This document shows, in pieces, positions 51,190 through 62,570 of a DNA stretch of 64,000 nt. The stretch is taken from the NCBI RefSeq assembly GCF_033958435.1, contig NC_134147.1, positions 44,634,001-44,698,000 on the forward strand. The letters are read 5' to 3'. The notes below the pieces were generated by a model. That model had not been told where the DNA came from, did not search any database, and saw only the letters and a list, made by a program, of their open reading frames with translations. Positions within the stretch are counted from its first letter, which is position 1. Each line of letters starts with the position of its first letter. Origin of the DNA: Carettochelys insculpta. Its lineage: Eukaryota > Chordata > Testudines > Carettochelyidae. A program made the translations under genes and the position numbers.

Positions 51190-51744
51190 TGGTGTCGCTG
51201 CCGGGGCATGATCTGAGAATGTAAATTAACTCATAAACTTGCACTGTTTTAGACCTGATAAGCGCTTTTTATTGTAACAGAAAGCCCTGAAGACTGGCGA
51301 ATTGTAAGAAGGTTGTAGATTGGCTTCTATAAGTAGTCATAATCATTGGCACGGTGAATATATTTTGCACATTTTACTTTGGAAAAAAAAATTCACTTTA
51401 ACCTGTAATATTTACTTAGTATTTTTCCTCTTTTTCCCAAATACCGCCACTTCTTTAAGTCCAGATTGTCCATATGTTTTAGTTACCACTGTTACCTATA
51501 ATCAACAGTTTGCGAATAGCTTGTGTTCTCCTAGGGCGCTTTGGTTTTCATTACTTGTTTTGGTAAGTAATTTGTCACTCAGTCAGTGCTGGAGTCTAAG
51601 TTATTCCCATGATTGTTGTAAATGCAATGTAAATGAGAGTTTGGAGAAAATATTTTTGTATTTTATAATATCAGAGGAATTTCTATATCTTAGGAGTCAC
51701 TGGGAACATGCATGCACATTCATAATTGTTTTCACCCAGCGCTA

Positions 51745-51750
51745 AATAAA
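51745..51750 (+). terminator. Candidate polyadenylation signal AATAAA
   Basis: First canonical AATAAA after the PRICKLE2 stop, 556 bp downstream. Confidence 0.45.
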
Positions 51751-52102
51751 TGGTAACTTCAGAATCCCTGTTCAATTTGCCATCAAATGTATTAAGTATA
51801 TCTGTGAAATCCTGGGTGAGAAGTGTGTTAAGGCTTTTCATTCCTGACAAATGAAAAGAACATTTTATGCTTTGTTCAATCTTAGAGGCCTAACTGGCAT
51901 CTGGGAGTCTGCTCACACCTTTAATTTTCAGTTATTCGGTCAGTCCAGTACAGAGTCTTTACAATTGCAAAAGTGACTTTTTTTTGGCAACTAGAACAGA
52001 ATAAACTACCAAATGTCCGCAAAGTTTTAACGACCAAAGTTGAATTTTCTGTCTCTGTAGAGAATGCTGATGTTACTAAACTTTGAGCTGTTATTTGGAG
52101 TA

Positions 52103-52108
52103 AATAAA
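52103..52108 (+). terminator. Candidate polyadenylation signal AATAAA
   Basis: GAGTAAATAAAAGTG, followed within 40 bp by GT-rich sequence (GTGTGATGTGAG), a good downstream element. Confidence 0.55.
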
Positions 52109-52258
52109 AGTGTAAATGGTGCAATTGTGTGATGTGAGCATGGCGTTGTTTTGAGTATAGAATTGTTTTATGGTGCTCTAGTTTCCTGGATTTTGTTAAC
52201 TGCTGTTCATTAGCAAAAGGAATCTTCAACACTGCCTACTACACAGAGCATAATAAAA

Positions 52259-53318
52259 TGAATAGAAGCTAATCACATTGGGCTGAATTCCACCATGAAG
52301 GTCTGCCCCAGCCCTAAGCTCCCCTGGAGGTCAACAGGAATTCGGAGTGTGTAGTCCCAGGGTGGGACTAAGCCCATTATTGGAGTTAGGCGGAATCAAC
52401 AAAAGCATGAACAAGGTAGAGCAAAGGATTCCGATGCATTGTGCTATGGTAGACGTGAGTTTTTCAATGTATGCTTTAAACCACGTGGGGTCCTGACATC
52501 AAAGCATGTCCCATCCAGTTCCCAGATGGAACAGTGGAGAGGGCAGATTTTCTGTAGCATTGTAACATGGATACAGTTTCTTTCACATGTTTGCAGCAGG
52601 CCAGTCTGTTGCCTGCTCACAACTGCTTTGGCCTGGTATTGTGAAGGGTTGGGAGCTCAACCAATCTCTCATTGAAGTTGATGGTAAAATACTCATTAAT
52701 GTCAATGGCAGAATGACCGGAGGTACAAACGTGTTTAGGTGCCTAAAGTTGCAGCAAAGCTGTGAATGTTTTTCTTTTTTTTCAAAAGCTTAAAAGCCAA
52801 GGGGTGTTAGGAACTTAGTGGGGTTTACAAAAGCACTTACCTGCCCATTTAGGTAGACCTGCGTGCTTGTAGACCTGACCCGTTCCTGCAGTTAGATCCA
52901 CCAAGGTACACCCTGTGTCCAGGCAGATTCCATTGCAGGATCAGGACCTCACTTACCATATCGTGTAGCTGGGAACAAAGGATTGCCTGTCAGAAGCAGT
53001 GACTGTGGGAAATTTTAAAGATGGATGTCTGCATGCTACAAACTATTGTGAGGAAACTTTTGTTGTTTGTAAGGCAAATGTGATGATGATTCTTTTTTAA
53101 AACAAGAGAGACAAGACTAAGTATTAAAACAACAAATGTTTTTTTCCAGTTGGAATAAATGGAAATACTGATCCAAAGGGGAAAAAGACTAATGTGTGTA
53201 TGTGGTTTTTTTTTGAAAAAGAAGATGTCTGTTAATTGTGAATTTATGAGTAAATATTTTTATTTATTTTCAGTCTGCTTTATAATTAAAGCACAAAAGC
53301 TAACAAAAGCCCCTCTAT
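52259..53318. other. 3' UTR continuation or 3' flank, unassigned
   Basis: Includes AATAAA at 53154-53159. Segments such as GGGCTGAATTCCACCATGAA look like ancient repeat remnants, but no boundaries were resolved. Confidence 0.4.
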
Positions 53319-53424
53319 TGGTGTTTCTCGGCCTTTTTGATACCAGGGACCTGCCTGCTGCCTTCCTAAATCCTGTCAGAGCGAGTTTAGGATTATGCTA
53401 CAGATCACTTGTGGAGAAACACTG
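53319..53424. mobile_element. Short hAT-like MITE, CAGTGTTTCTC family
   Basis: Starts TGGTGTTTCTCGGCCTTTTT and ends TTGTGGAGAAACACTG, about 106 bp. Confidence 0.65.
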
Positions 53425-53731
53425 CCCCCGATGACTTGAATTCTGACTATTGGCTATATGGAGGGGAAAATCTCCCTCTTCTGGCAAAAAAAAACCCTCT
53501 GGGTTTCAACTTCTAGAGCATGGATTTCCATAGGTGCCTAACTCCAGGAGAAGCTCATGGCTGTGGATCCTGAGCAGAGGGTGAGATGCCTCCTCCTGGG
53601 TCATGAGTTAGGCACTGCAGTAATCTTGCTAATTGGGTCTCATGCACTTCTGAAAAGGTTTGCTTATAGCCTGACCGTGACATTTGCCTTAAAGGAAAAG
53701 CTGCAAGGCTGAAGTAAGGTAAAAGTGAATA

Positions 53732-53895
53732 CGAGGTGAACCGCTCTATTCCGGCACTCTCTTGTCCAGCAATATCCATTGTCTGGCATGATTTAGAAGT
53801 GCTGCTAGAAAGCATTGACATCCTGCAGTCTGGCATATTTTCTCACTTAGCATCATTCAGGTCCCGAGAGTGCCAGACTAGAGAAGTCCATCCTG
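53732..53895. mobile_element. Pogo-like MITE, CAGGTTGAAC family, copy 4 (short)
   Basis: Left CGAGGTGAACCGCTCTATTC then CGGCACTCTCTTGTCCAGCA; right GAGAGTGCCAGACTAGAGAA then GTCCATCCTG and TA. The two ends are inverted counterparts of the GGTTGAACCTCTCTGGTCC type. Confidence 0.7.
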
Positions 53896-54274
53896 TATAT
53901 TCATATCTGAGCAGCTCATGTCAATGAGCATGTCCATAGGCTTCAAAGAGGCAGTTCGAGGACCACTTGGCTAGGATCTGTTTTGCCAGCTCCTATGAAG
54001 GAGTTCCTAGGTCCTTTCGCAGGACAATGAGAAACGTTTGAGGTGGGAGGGTAGCAGGACTTACTGCTGCACACAACAAAGAAAGCCAGGCCAACATTTT
54101 CAAACCTGGCTGCTAAACTTAGGCACCTAAAATTAGAGAGAGATACCTATACAAGTGATCTGATTTTACAGCGCCTAGTGCAATTGGGAATAAAATGAGT
54201 CTTGAAGATGTTTGCCCTTCTCTCAGGCCTCTGTGGGTGGGACAGATATCGCCTCCATGCAGGTCTGGTAGAAC

Positions 54275-54506
54275 CCAGGGCTTTTTTCTGGTGGAATGCA
54301 CCAGAACGGAGTTACAGCACCTCTTTTGTCTTAGAACACCAAAAAATGTTCACTCCTGGTTCTGCAGCAGCGCAGGAACCTGGCAGAAACCCCCACCTCC
54401 CCACAGCGGCACAGGGACCAGGGCCTCACAACTGAACACCCTAACCCCTATGAGGAATCATCAGACTTGAGTTCCAGCACCTTTTTTTTCTAGAATAAAA
54501 GCACTT
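54275..54506. mobile_element. hAT-like MITE with perfect 8-bp target duplication
   Basis: Starts CCAGGGCTTTTTTCTGGTGG and ends TTTTTTCTAGAATAAAAGCACTT. GGTAGAAC stands directly before (54267-54274) and after (54507-54514), an exact 8-bp duplication typical of hAT. The interior is GC-rich and non-coding. Confidence 0.85.
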
Positions 54507-54629
54507 GGTAGAACTGTAGCTAGTTGTGCAATGTCGGTTTCCTGTTTTCTCACAAGCATTTGGTCAATTGGCCAGATGTTGTACCAGCCTTGCCAGTGCA
54601 AGAATTCAGCTATTCATCTGGAGATACAG

Positions 54630-54760
54630 TAACGGAGAAGCAGTCGTGATAGTCTGTATCCTAACAAAACAAAAAAATCAGGCATGTAGCACTTTAAAGA
54701 CTAACAAAACAATTTGTTTGATGATGAGCTTTCGTGGGGCAGACCCACTTCTTCAGATTT
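54630..54760 (-). repeat. Interspersed repeat A, reverse copy
   Basis: AACGGAGAAGCAGTCGTGAT, TAGTCTGTATCCTAACAAAA, TGTAGCACTTTAAAGACTAA, GATGAGCTTTCGTGGGGCAG and CCCACTTCTTCAGA, the reverse of the 21.6-kb unit. Confidence 0.85.
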
Positions 54761-54789
54761 GGAGACAGTGCTGGACTGGCAGCGGAGAT

Positions 54790-57700
54790 ATGTTAGCCAA
54801 CAGAGTAGATCCTTGATGGCAAAACTTGTGCACAACTTTCAGCACAGCACACTAGCTACTCTATCTTGTGCCGTAATCATGATCTTTAGACAGAGGGAGG
54901 CCAAATCCCTCCAAAGCTGAAGCAAAGCACTTGTGACGTTGCTGGAGCTCCTCTTCATTGTATGCAAAGACAACTGGTAAAAGGAGCGTTTATCAGCGTT
55001 ATTAACATTGCTTTTCGCTCTTGGCCATGCAATGGTGAAGCATTTTCTACCCGAGCTTGCATGGTGATGTACATCCTTGGCGCTAGATGAGAAAGCATAC
55101 AAAGCAATGAGGGGGGAATGTTGCTGGCAAAGCGGGTGCTGGCTTGGCAGCATCATTGCCATACTGGGCTGTAGCCTTCAAGCCACCGTGGATGGAGTTT
55201 GAGGAGATTTGTTGGGAGGGAGGGCAAACAATTCTTTCTTGTGATTAGAAAAGAGCCTCTCCACTGACCAAATCAAAAGCATTGTAAGCTCTCAGAAGGC
55301 CATGTAGAGGGGGCTTCTTGGTTCTTGATGCTTTTCTTGCAATTGCCCAAGCATAAAGATTATGCTGATAGTTGATCTATCAACACATACATATATTACT
55401 AGCAGGTCCCTCCCCTCTGTGGCAATACCAAGCCAGGAGCTTGCTGGCAGCTGCAGCCCCAGTGAGCCAGCCAGGGCCAGGGAAACCTTGGTAGCCCCGG
55501 GGCCAGAAGTTGCTTGGGGCACAGAGCCCCACCAACAGCTCCAGACCCAGGGACCCAGCCAGGCGTGGGGAAACTGCAGCAGCCCCAGGCCAGGAGCTGG
55601 ACACGGCATGGAGCTCTGCTGGCAGTTCCAGCCCTGGGGGCCAGCCAGGGCTGGGGGAACCCCAGTATCCTCAGGGCTGGAAGCTGGCTGGGGCACAGAG
55701 CTCCACTGGCAGCTATGGTCACAGGGACCAGGTCAGGGGAAATCCAGCAACTCCAGCCCCAGGGTAACTCCAGCAGCCCCAGGGCCAGGAGCCAGCTGGG
55801 GCACAGACCTCTGTTGGCAGCTCCAGCCCTGGGGATCCAATCAGGGCTTGGGGAACCCTGTCAGCCCCGGGGCTGGAAGCCAGCTGGTACATGGTGCTCT
55901 ACTGGCAGCTCCTGCCCCAAGGACCCAGCCAAGGTTAGGGGAACCCCAGCAGCTCCAGGGCCTGCAGGGGCACGGAACTCCACTGGCAGCTCTAGCTCTA
56001 GGGATCCATCCGGGGCCAAGGGACCCCAGGGCCAGGACCTGGCCAGGGTGCAGAGCACCGCTGGCAGCTCCAGCCTTGTGGATTTGTCTGGGGCTGGGAG
56101 TCAGCAGTTCCAGCTCTGGGGCTGGGAGCTGAGTGGGGTGTGGAGGGAGCCAGCAGCTGCAGCCCTGGGGACCAGGCCCGGGTGGGATGGGTGGAAGGAC
56201 GGACATCTCTCCTTTTACAATAGTATATATAGGTGCTGTTGCATCTGTGTATTGTGTGGTTTGGCTTCTTCCTTCCAAGAGGCAAGCAGGACCAGATGTT
56301 TGAGCACACTCTGACCTTCTCGTTTCAGTATTTCAACCGGAATTCCATTCCTTTTCCCCCTAAGACTTCCTGCAGCCAGGGAGGCGGTTGCATTTTCAAG
56401 CTCATTCACAGTCGGCCAAACACTCTCCAATGGACTGGCGTGTTGGGCATCACAATTAGTAGTGCTTCAGAAACAGTGGTTTCAGCCCAATATTGTTGGT
56501 GATAGTATTCCAGTCAGCATTGCATCCGTTTGCTTGTCAGTGAGGTCGCCATTAAGAAATTCGAATGGGGCAAGCTCCTTGGCTGAAGAACCTAGTATGG
56601 TCTTGACTCCCCTCAGTCACACCTCTTAGAGCTCCAGTTGCAATGGATGTGTGCATCTTCTTGCAGATACCACACCTCTGTCAATGGGCACATTGCCTTT
56701 GTTGTTCATTGCAATTTTTTCTTGGCCACTCTGAATTTAGCATGTGTCTCAGGCCATGTGGTGATGGAAATATGCAGCACAGCTGACTTCAGTAACTGGA
56801 AACAGTTCTTCAGACTATGTTGCAAACCAGTCTTTATCACATACAGATTTTTTAACCAAAAGTTAAGCTCGCAGCCACATGGATATTTATTCGGCATGCA
56901 TTTAGTGCTGCATTAACAGGCAGGGGCAGTGCAATCAATGCCCTAGCTTCCCTGAGATTTGTAGTAAATTGAAAACACCTTCCTGGATCTTTCGACATGT
57001 TGATGTTAATGTGCGGACAACAGCTGTTTTTCATATGACTGTATTTCTGCAGCACAGGCCTCTTTCTTTTTTGCAATATACGTGCTGCTGGCCTGCGTCA
57101 CCAGCTACGCTATGAATATTGAGAGTATGGAGAACATCCTGTAGGTATTTTCGACAAATGACAATTAAATCCAGTTAGTGCCAGGGTTTCTCCATGACAC
57201 CTTCCAGGTGGGCCCACTGTGGAAATAATCCTCAACAAATCCAACATTCTTTGCCCATTGTCATTCATTTTTCTCAGTGCACAGCGACCACACCTTGTGA
57301 TCTGAGCCAACTGTAGCACTGAGGTTTCCTAGCAGGCAGAGGTCCTCAAGTAGTGGTCACTTACTAAGGACAACATGGAGTTGCAGAGAGAGCACATCCT
57401 TTTCTTCAGAACTGACGGGAAGTTTCGGGTGAAATGTAAGGATGATAATGGCAAAGCAAACTGGGACGGCTATTCTTTGTATATGACAGGCGGATGTTGC
57501 AAAGGACATTCAAACACAGGGTCTAAAAAGGTTTTGACTGCAAAACCCACCCCATGTTTGCAGCACCTTTGTTTGCTTTTTCCAAGGCAGAATGGGACAC
57601 TAGCTTTCACAGGTTCAGAGAAGCAACCATGTTTACATCAAGCTTCTCCAGTTCTTCGCCAATGATGGTAGCCTTCCTAAGGTCACTGGCTGCCTCGAGA
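54790..57700 (-). mobile_element. Decayed LINE (endonuclease plus reverse transcriptase), interrupted
   Basis: Minus-strand translation in shifting frames recovers an apurinic-type endonuclease followed by a reverse transcriptase in the right order. Endonuclease remnants: IIGEELEKLDVNMVA (57626-57675), HGVGFAVKT (57531-57557), a degenerate LGDFNARVG-type segment ending SDHKVWS (57270-57325), MNDNGQRMLDL (57243-57275), KVSWRNPG (57180-57210). Reverse-transcriptase remnants: PTVNELENATASLAAGS (56375-56430), RSTISIIFMLGQLQEKHQEP (55315-55380), FTIAWPRAKSNV (55010-55050), EEALQQ-like EELQQR (54930-54960) and VVHKFC (54823-54842). Many stops and frameshifts make it a pseudogene. It resembles the non-LTR type with CFDP2-like endonuclease domains; the clade is not resolved. 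The minisatellite at 55400-56200 splits the reverse transcriptase. Confidence 0.8.
55400..56200. repeat. Minisatellite of about 85-bp GC-rich units inside the LINE
   Basis: Eight or nine diverged units, each in the order CCAGGAGCTGGCTGGGGCAC, AGAGCTCCACTGGCAGCTCC, AGCCCTGGGGACCCAGCCAG, GGGAACCCCAGCAGCCCC. Unit starts are near 55430, 55501, 55589, 55676, 55784, 55871, about 55960, 56031 and 56115; the fourth and sixth are irregular. Because unit length is not far from a multiple of three and few stop words occur, frames of 256 and 266 codons run across it on the + strand and others on the minus strand; these are by-products of the repeat, not a gene. Confidence 0.88.
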
Positions 57701-57760
57701 GTGCATATTTGTCATATATGTAAATATGCAAAATGAGCAACCATCATATACAAATAAAGG

Positions 57761-59811
57761 GCACATCTGCCTAGGCTGACACTGATAAGCAGGCAAAGCC
57801 CCGCTCTCGGTGGTACTAACTGGGCCCAAAGCCTTGCATCTAAGATGTTCAGAAGCTGGCACCTTTGCAGAGGGCAGAGCTGAGTTGCCGTGCCAAGGGG
57901 CTGATATCTTCCCCACCGTGCATTTGGTTCAGTGTTTACTCCTTGGACTAACCTATATTTACCAAAGAACAAGGTGCAAAGCAGCAATGCCAGCAGGATA
58001 AGCTTGAAGGAATTTTCCCTCCATGTCAGTAAACTAGGCCACATCTTTCCTCAGGGATTTGCAACATTGCCATTGTTAATCTCGGTTTTGGCACCTCTTT
58101 CATCCTGATCTTCAGAACTCCGCACACCCCTGGCTCGCATTGATGTCAAGCCCCGGGGGGTGGGGGGTGAGCTGCTCCTCCAGAAACCAGGCCATTCATA
58201 ATTCGACTTGAAGGACTCTGTCTCCCCACACCCTCACCCCCTGCCTCCCATCCATCAGCTGCTTTCCTTTCAAGCACATCCAACACCATCTGTAAGGGAT
58301 CGAGGCTGTGAAGCAGGGCTGCTCGCTGGCTCCTTCTGCCCCCTTGGAGTCTTTCGTGTGGGCTGCCTCCAGGACACAGTTGTAAGATTTTTTAGCCTGA
58401 GCGCTGGGCCCTGCAAAATGGCTCTAATCCTTTGCCGATGTCTGTGCTCCAGCTGGAAGTTTTCAAGACGATTGCAGGGAGAGAAACCAGGCCCTTTCCC
58501 CCGGGGGCTGGACGCAGTTGTGCGTGGCTAGCAAGAGGAAGCTGCTTATTTTCAGGGCATATCTACACGGCAGAGGTACGACCACAGCACTTGCAGGCAC
58601 ACCGGAGCCGCTTTGCCCCGGCTCAGCCCCGACGCTACCAGCAGCGAAAAGGGAGCAGCATGTTCCGCACCACGGGCTGACTCAGCATCCCTGCAACTAG
58701 TGCTGGAGCGAGCTAGCTTAAATCCAGGCCCGGTACTGCTACGCCTGCTGCAGTCCCCTTCCCCGAGAGCAGGGTGGAGGAACCCCCGGCCTCTGCACCC
58801 GATTTCTGGCCCAGCAGCCGGGAGGAAGCAGGAGACGCTAGGTGTGAAATCTCCCAGGATTGTTCTAGGAGCCCTTTGAAAATCACGCCCCCCCCCCCCC
58901 CTTCCCCGCCTTCGCTTAGCTACCCTAGAACCTGGTGCAGCGTCATGCGAGGAGAGGGGCCAATACCCTGTTACCTGGAGGGCCCACAGCAGAGGAGCGG
59001 GGACCAGACCTGGTCCCATCAGTGCACAGCAGGGCCTGCGGCTGCCGAAGGGAGGTTTGCACACGAGTGCTGGCGACTTACGCTCGCTGCCACCCAGGGC
59101 AGCGGAGCCACCAACCAGTGGGAGGGGAGCCTAGATCCGTGTCGCTGTCTCAGTCACCCTTAATGCCTGGGCCCCTCCCAGCAGCACCGGCATGTCAAAG
59201 TCGGGGGGAAGAATTCCCACCACTGCCGAAGAAGCAGCAGGGGGGCTGGCTGGAGCGCCGAGCCCGTGGAAGGCTGAGCCCTGAGGCAACTGTCCCCTTT
59301 CTCCTCCCCCCATCGGCTGGCCTGACCCAGGGCCAACATTAACCTGGCCTGTAGCACCACAGCTGCTCTGCCCTTTGTTTTCCTTCCTTCCTTCCCCTCC
59401 CATCTTTTCTCTGCTGCTCGCCCCGTCCCTGGCGCCGGGTGGCTCTTCCTCTCGCCCCCAAGCAACACCTCGTTCTCCCTGGGTTGCACAGCCCATCTCC
59501 TGCCCCAGCCCATCAGGTCAGAGCCCAGCTGGGTAACCATGACACTGGGCAATAGACTTGGCAGCGAGGAGATGCCCTGAGTTTTGAGGGGGGGGGGCAG
59601 TCGTTTCAGGCCGGCTGCCGACTCAAGCAGGAGGGCCGGTATCAGTGCCGCTGCCCATGGTGAGATGGCCACATCATGGCTTTCAGGGCTGGAGGTTTTG
59701 CTTGGCATTTCTCCGTGAAAACTGGGATGCTACAAACGCTGGACATGCCCAACAGCCCCTGTCCCCCGAGAGGGGTGGGGAGCTGACCCCACTGATGTGT
59801 AGCTACAGCAG
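57761..59811. other. 3' flank, becoming GC-rich; no gene recognised
   Basis: The first few hundred bases may be the 5' region of the LINE. From about 58.5 kb GC rises and CpG is more frequent (GGAGCCGCTTTGCCCCGGCT, GACTTACGCTCGCTGCCACC). Overlapping long frames on both strands have low-complexity Pro/Gly/Arg translations and no family match. Confidence 0.45.
58888..58901. repeat. Poly-C run
   Basis: Fourteen consecutive C, followed by TTCCCCGCC. Confidence 0.9.
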
Positions 59812-60250
59812 GGGTGGGCAGTGAATCTTGATGGGGGGGCGGCACTCAAAGAATTTGGGGTAAGGGCCTGGGCTGCAGGTGGGGATATGGGGTCTGGGGA
59901 GGAGTTTGGGTGAAGAGGGGGGTGTGATGGGGCAGGGCACTGGGGTGCAGGATGCAGAAGGGGGTTGGGGTGCAGAAAAGGATTCTGACCAGGAAGAGGG
60001 GTGCAGGGCTGGGGGGGTGATTGGAGGCAGCAGTGCAGGGGGTTGGGTTGGGACCTCAGGCAGGAAGGGGTTGTGACCTGAGGTGCAGAAGGTTTGGGTT
60101 CCATGGGGCGGGGTAGGGATGCTGGAAGGCTATAGAGGGTTGGGGAAGGGGCTGGGGCTCCCTGGCCCCACACGTGCTGCTAGGGCTGGAGGGGCGGGGG
60201 CTGTGCATCGCTGAAAGCTGTGAGCCCAAGGGGGTGCAACTTTTCATGGC
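59812..60250. mobile_element. G-rich hAT-like element, one end visible
   Basis: Begins CAGGGGTGGGCAGTGAATCT, a typical hAT terminus, and continues as a strongly G-rich, C-poor strand (GGGGTGCAGGATGCAGAAGG, GGTTGGGGTGCAGAAAAGGA) to about 60250. The matching right terminus was not found. The G-rich iteration has a loose period of roughly 20-40 bases. Confidence 0.55.
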
Positions 60251-62570
60251 ACCTGTCCTGCAAACAGACAGCTCCTATTGGCTGGAAACCAGCCAATGAG
60301 AGTGGCAAGAGTGTGCTGGGGGCTGGAGCCAGTGTCCTTCAACGTTGGCTTTGTTTTAAGGCTCCCTGAGCTCTGCAGCATAAACCCTTCTGGTAAATCT
60401 AGCCCCCGAAACTGCCTGCTCAGTGTGCCCAGATTTCAACACGGGCACATTGCAAAGCATGCAGGCACCAGGCACTGCTGCGTGGGCCTGAACCAAAGCC
60501 CACTGCTCTCAACCAAAAAAAAAAAAAAAGCTCCCATTGACTTTGCAGCTGCGTAGCCTTGTAGGGGGCCCACAAGATGCCAGCACGGCCGCCCCCCACC
60601 CTGCCCACACCAAGGCAGAGCAACCTCGCCCTAAGCCAGCCAACAGTGGTTGCAGGAGCACTGGCAGCCGCCGCAGAGCAAGGTGGGAGGGAGGCTTGCA
60701 CCATGGCAGGGCCAGGCCGAACGGGTGGGGCTTAGGGCAGCCAGCCCTGCCTCCCGCGGCCCACGCGCCCCATGTAGTGGCAGCACGGAGCCCCCGCCCT
60801 GCCCCACCCCGGTCAGCAAGCGAGACTGTTCGTCCCACAGGGCTGTGCCTGCTGAGCCTCGGCTGGAGGAGTATTTCTGCACCCACCTACCCTTCGCACT
60901 GCAAGGTTTTGTCTTAGTACCTCACCTCACTCACCTGTACTGCACCTTAAACCCTGCCGAGCCGCCTCCCGACAGGGGATGTGGCAACCCAGTGATCACC
61001 GGCCGCTTTGTAACGCCCACCAGCCCAGGCAGCTGCACAGCACCACCGCCTGCCTGCAGCTTGTGGGGGGGAGCTTGAGAGCTGGCTCCAGCTGTGGCTG
61101 GCACCCGCCCCCCCCGCACACCACCCCACCACCCCCACCCCAGCCGTGGCAGCTGGCGGGGCCGTGACGAGACGTGCTGGACCCCTTTTGGGGCTGGATA
61201 CGGTGTTGCAGTTCCCCGGCTGCACCCCTCATCTCCCACTCGAGTGGGGCTGGCAGCTGGGCCCCCACAGGTGGAGCTCCGTGGGCCCAGGCTCCAGGAA
61301 GGCCCTCAGAGCCAAGCTGGGCACAGGGCCATGGGGCCCAAAACCTAGATGTGCTGCAGTAACCCCCTGTCTCCTGCCCCCCCCCGCCACACCTATGTCT
61401 GTGGCAACACCCCCACCCCCCCACCCCAGCCCCTTTCACCATGGTCTGGCTGCAGCACTTCAACCCCCTGGGCCTCCCTTCACCGCCCCCTCCCCCCACC
61501 CCCCGGCCAGCTCCTGAGCTGGAGGCACGCGGCAGGGCCTGGCTGGCTGGGGGTCAGAGCCACGGAGGGGGCAGGGGGCTCAGGCTGCCACCTGCCTGGT
61601 GGGGTTACTGGCAGTACCGGGCCCCCCCACCACTGGCAAGGGCAGCATGGAGCCCTGCAGAGCCACGCTGCTTGGCAGTGGCTGCTTACCCCCCCCCACA
61701 CACACACCCCCCCCACCACGCTGCCACCTGCCTTAGCCTAACAGTGAGACCTGGCTGGCTCCCGAAGGCAGTGCCAGTGCTTTCCAGGGGCAAGGGAAGG
61801 CGTAACCCACCTACCGCCCAGTGCCTCGCGTTCGTCCACCACTGGCTCCTGCAACGGCCCCATCCACCCTCTGTGCCCCCCGCTTTCTCCACCCGAGCCC
61901 CTCACGCCAGGGAATGCCCCCGCCCATGCCCCACTTTCCCTGACCCCAGCGCCAAAGCTAGCCCCCCCCGCCCCATTTGCCCTCCAAAGCCCCCTCACGC
62001 CTGGGTTCCCACCCCTGCCACAGCGCTCTGTGTCTTGATTTCCTTTCTCCGCTCGCCCCACCCCCAGCCGTGCCTCACAGTGCGCCAGCTGGACAGGACG
62101 CAGGCGCCTTGCAGCCCAGTGCTGCAGGTGGGCGCACGAGCAATGTGGAAGACGTGGGGGGGTGGGGGAGGGGGTGCATTGGAGGAAGAGGTGGGGCAGG
62201 GCAGGGCCAGCCTGGGGAAGGGAGCGGGTAGGGGTATTTGGTTCTTCAGGGATTAGAAATTTGCTAACCCTCATGGAGTCTCAGCCCCCCCTGCCACCTG
62301 CTTCCTGTTGTTAGGCAACTGTGGCTCCCCTGGACACGGTACTCCAGCTGCCACCTCACCTCTGCAGCGTAGGCCCCCAAAAGGGAAGAAAGGCATGGGC
62401 CTGCCCCCTCCCCAGCACCTGGCTGGCTGGAGTCACTCTGCCAAATGCTGGCCACCTCTCCCCCCAGGCTTTGTGGCTTACCAGAGCCAGGCCGGCCTCC
62501 CTGTCCCGCACAGAGCTGGCATGGCCTCTCGCCCAAATCTCAGCCCATTACGCCACAGCCCATGTTTTTG
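60251..62570. other. GC-rich, C-run-bearing region without recognised gene
   Basis: High GC with runs of C (for example near 61378-61387, 61490-61503 and 61689-61710) and CACACACAC. Long frames exist on both strands (up to 271 codons at 61441-62256), but their Pro/His/Ala-rich translations are what C-rich DNA yields in any frame. An A15 tract lies near 60515-60529. Confidence 0.45.

Larger units (their letters stand above)
51190..52258 (+). other. PRICKLE2: PRICKLE2 3' UTR (minimum extent)
   Basis: AT-rich sequence after the stop codon with AATAAA at 51745-51750, 52103-52108 and 52253-52258, and another at 53154-53159. The true end cannot be fixed from sequence alone; mammalian PRICKLE2 has a 3' UTR of several kb, so a longer UTR is possible. 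Confidence 0.6.

Noticed and set aside
55362..56314. Overlapping 256- and 266-codon + strand frames rich in Trp, Gln, Gly and Pro
   Set aside because: They run across the 85-bp minisatellite; open frames exist on both strands and reflect repeat composition, with no start context or family.
61441..62256. 271-codon Pro-rich + strand frame
   Set aside because: C-rich DNA gives long stop-free frames in several phases; the translation is low-complexity and has no domain.
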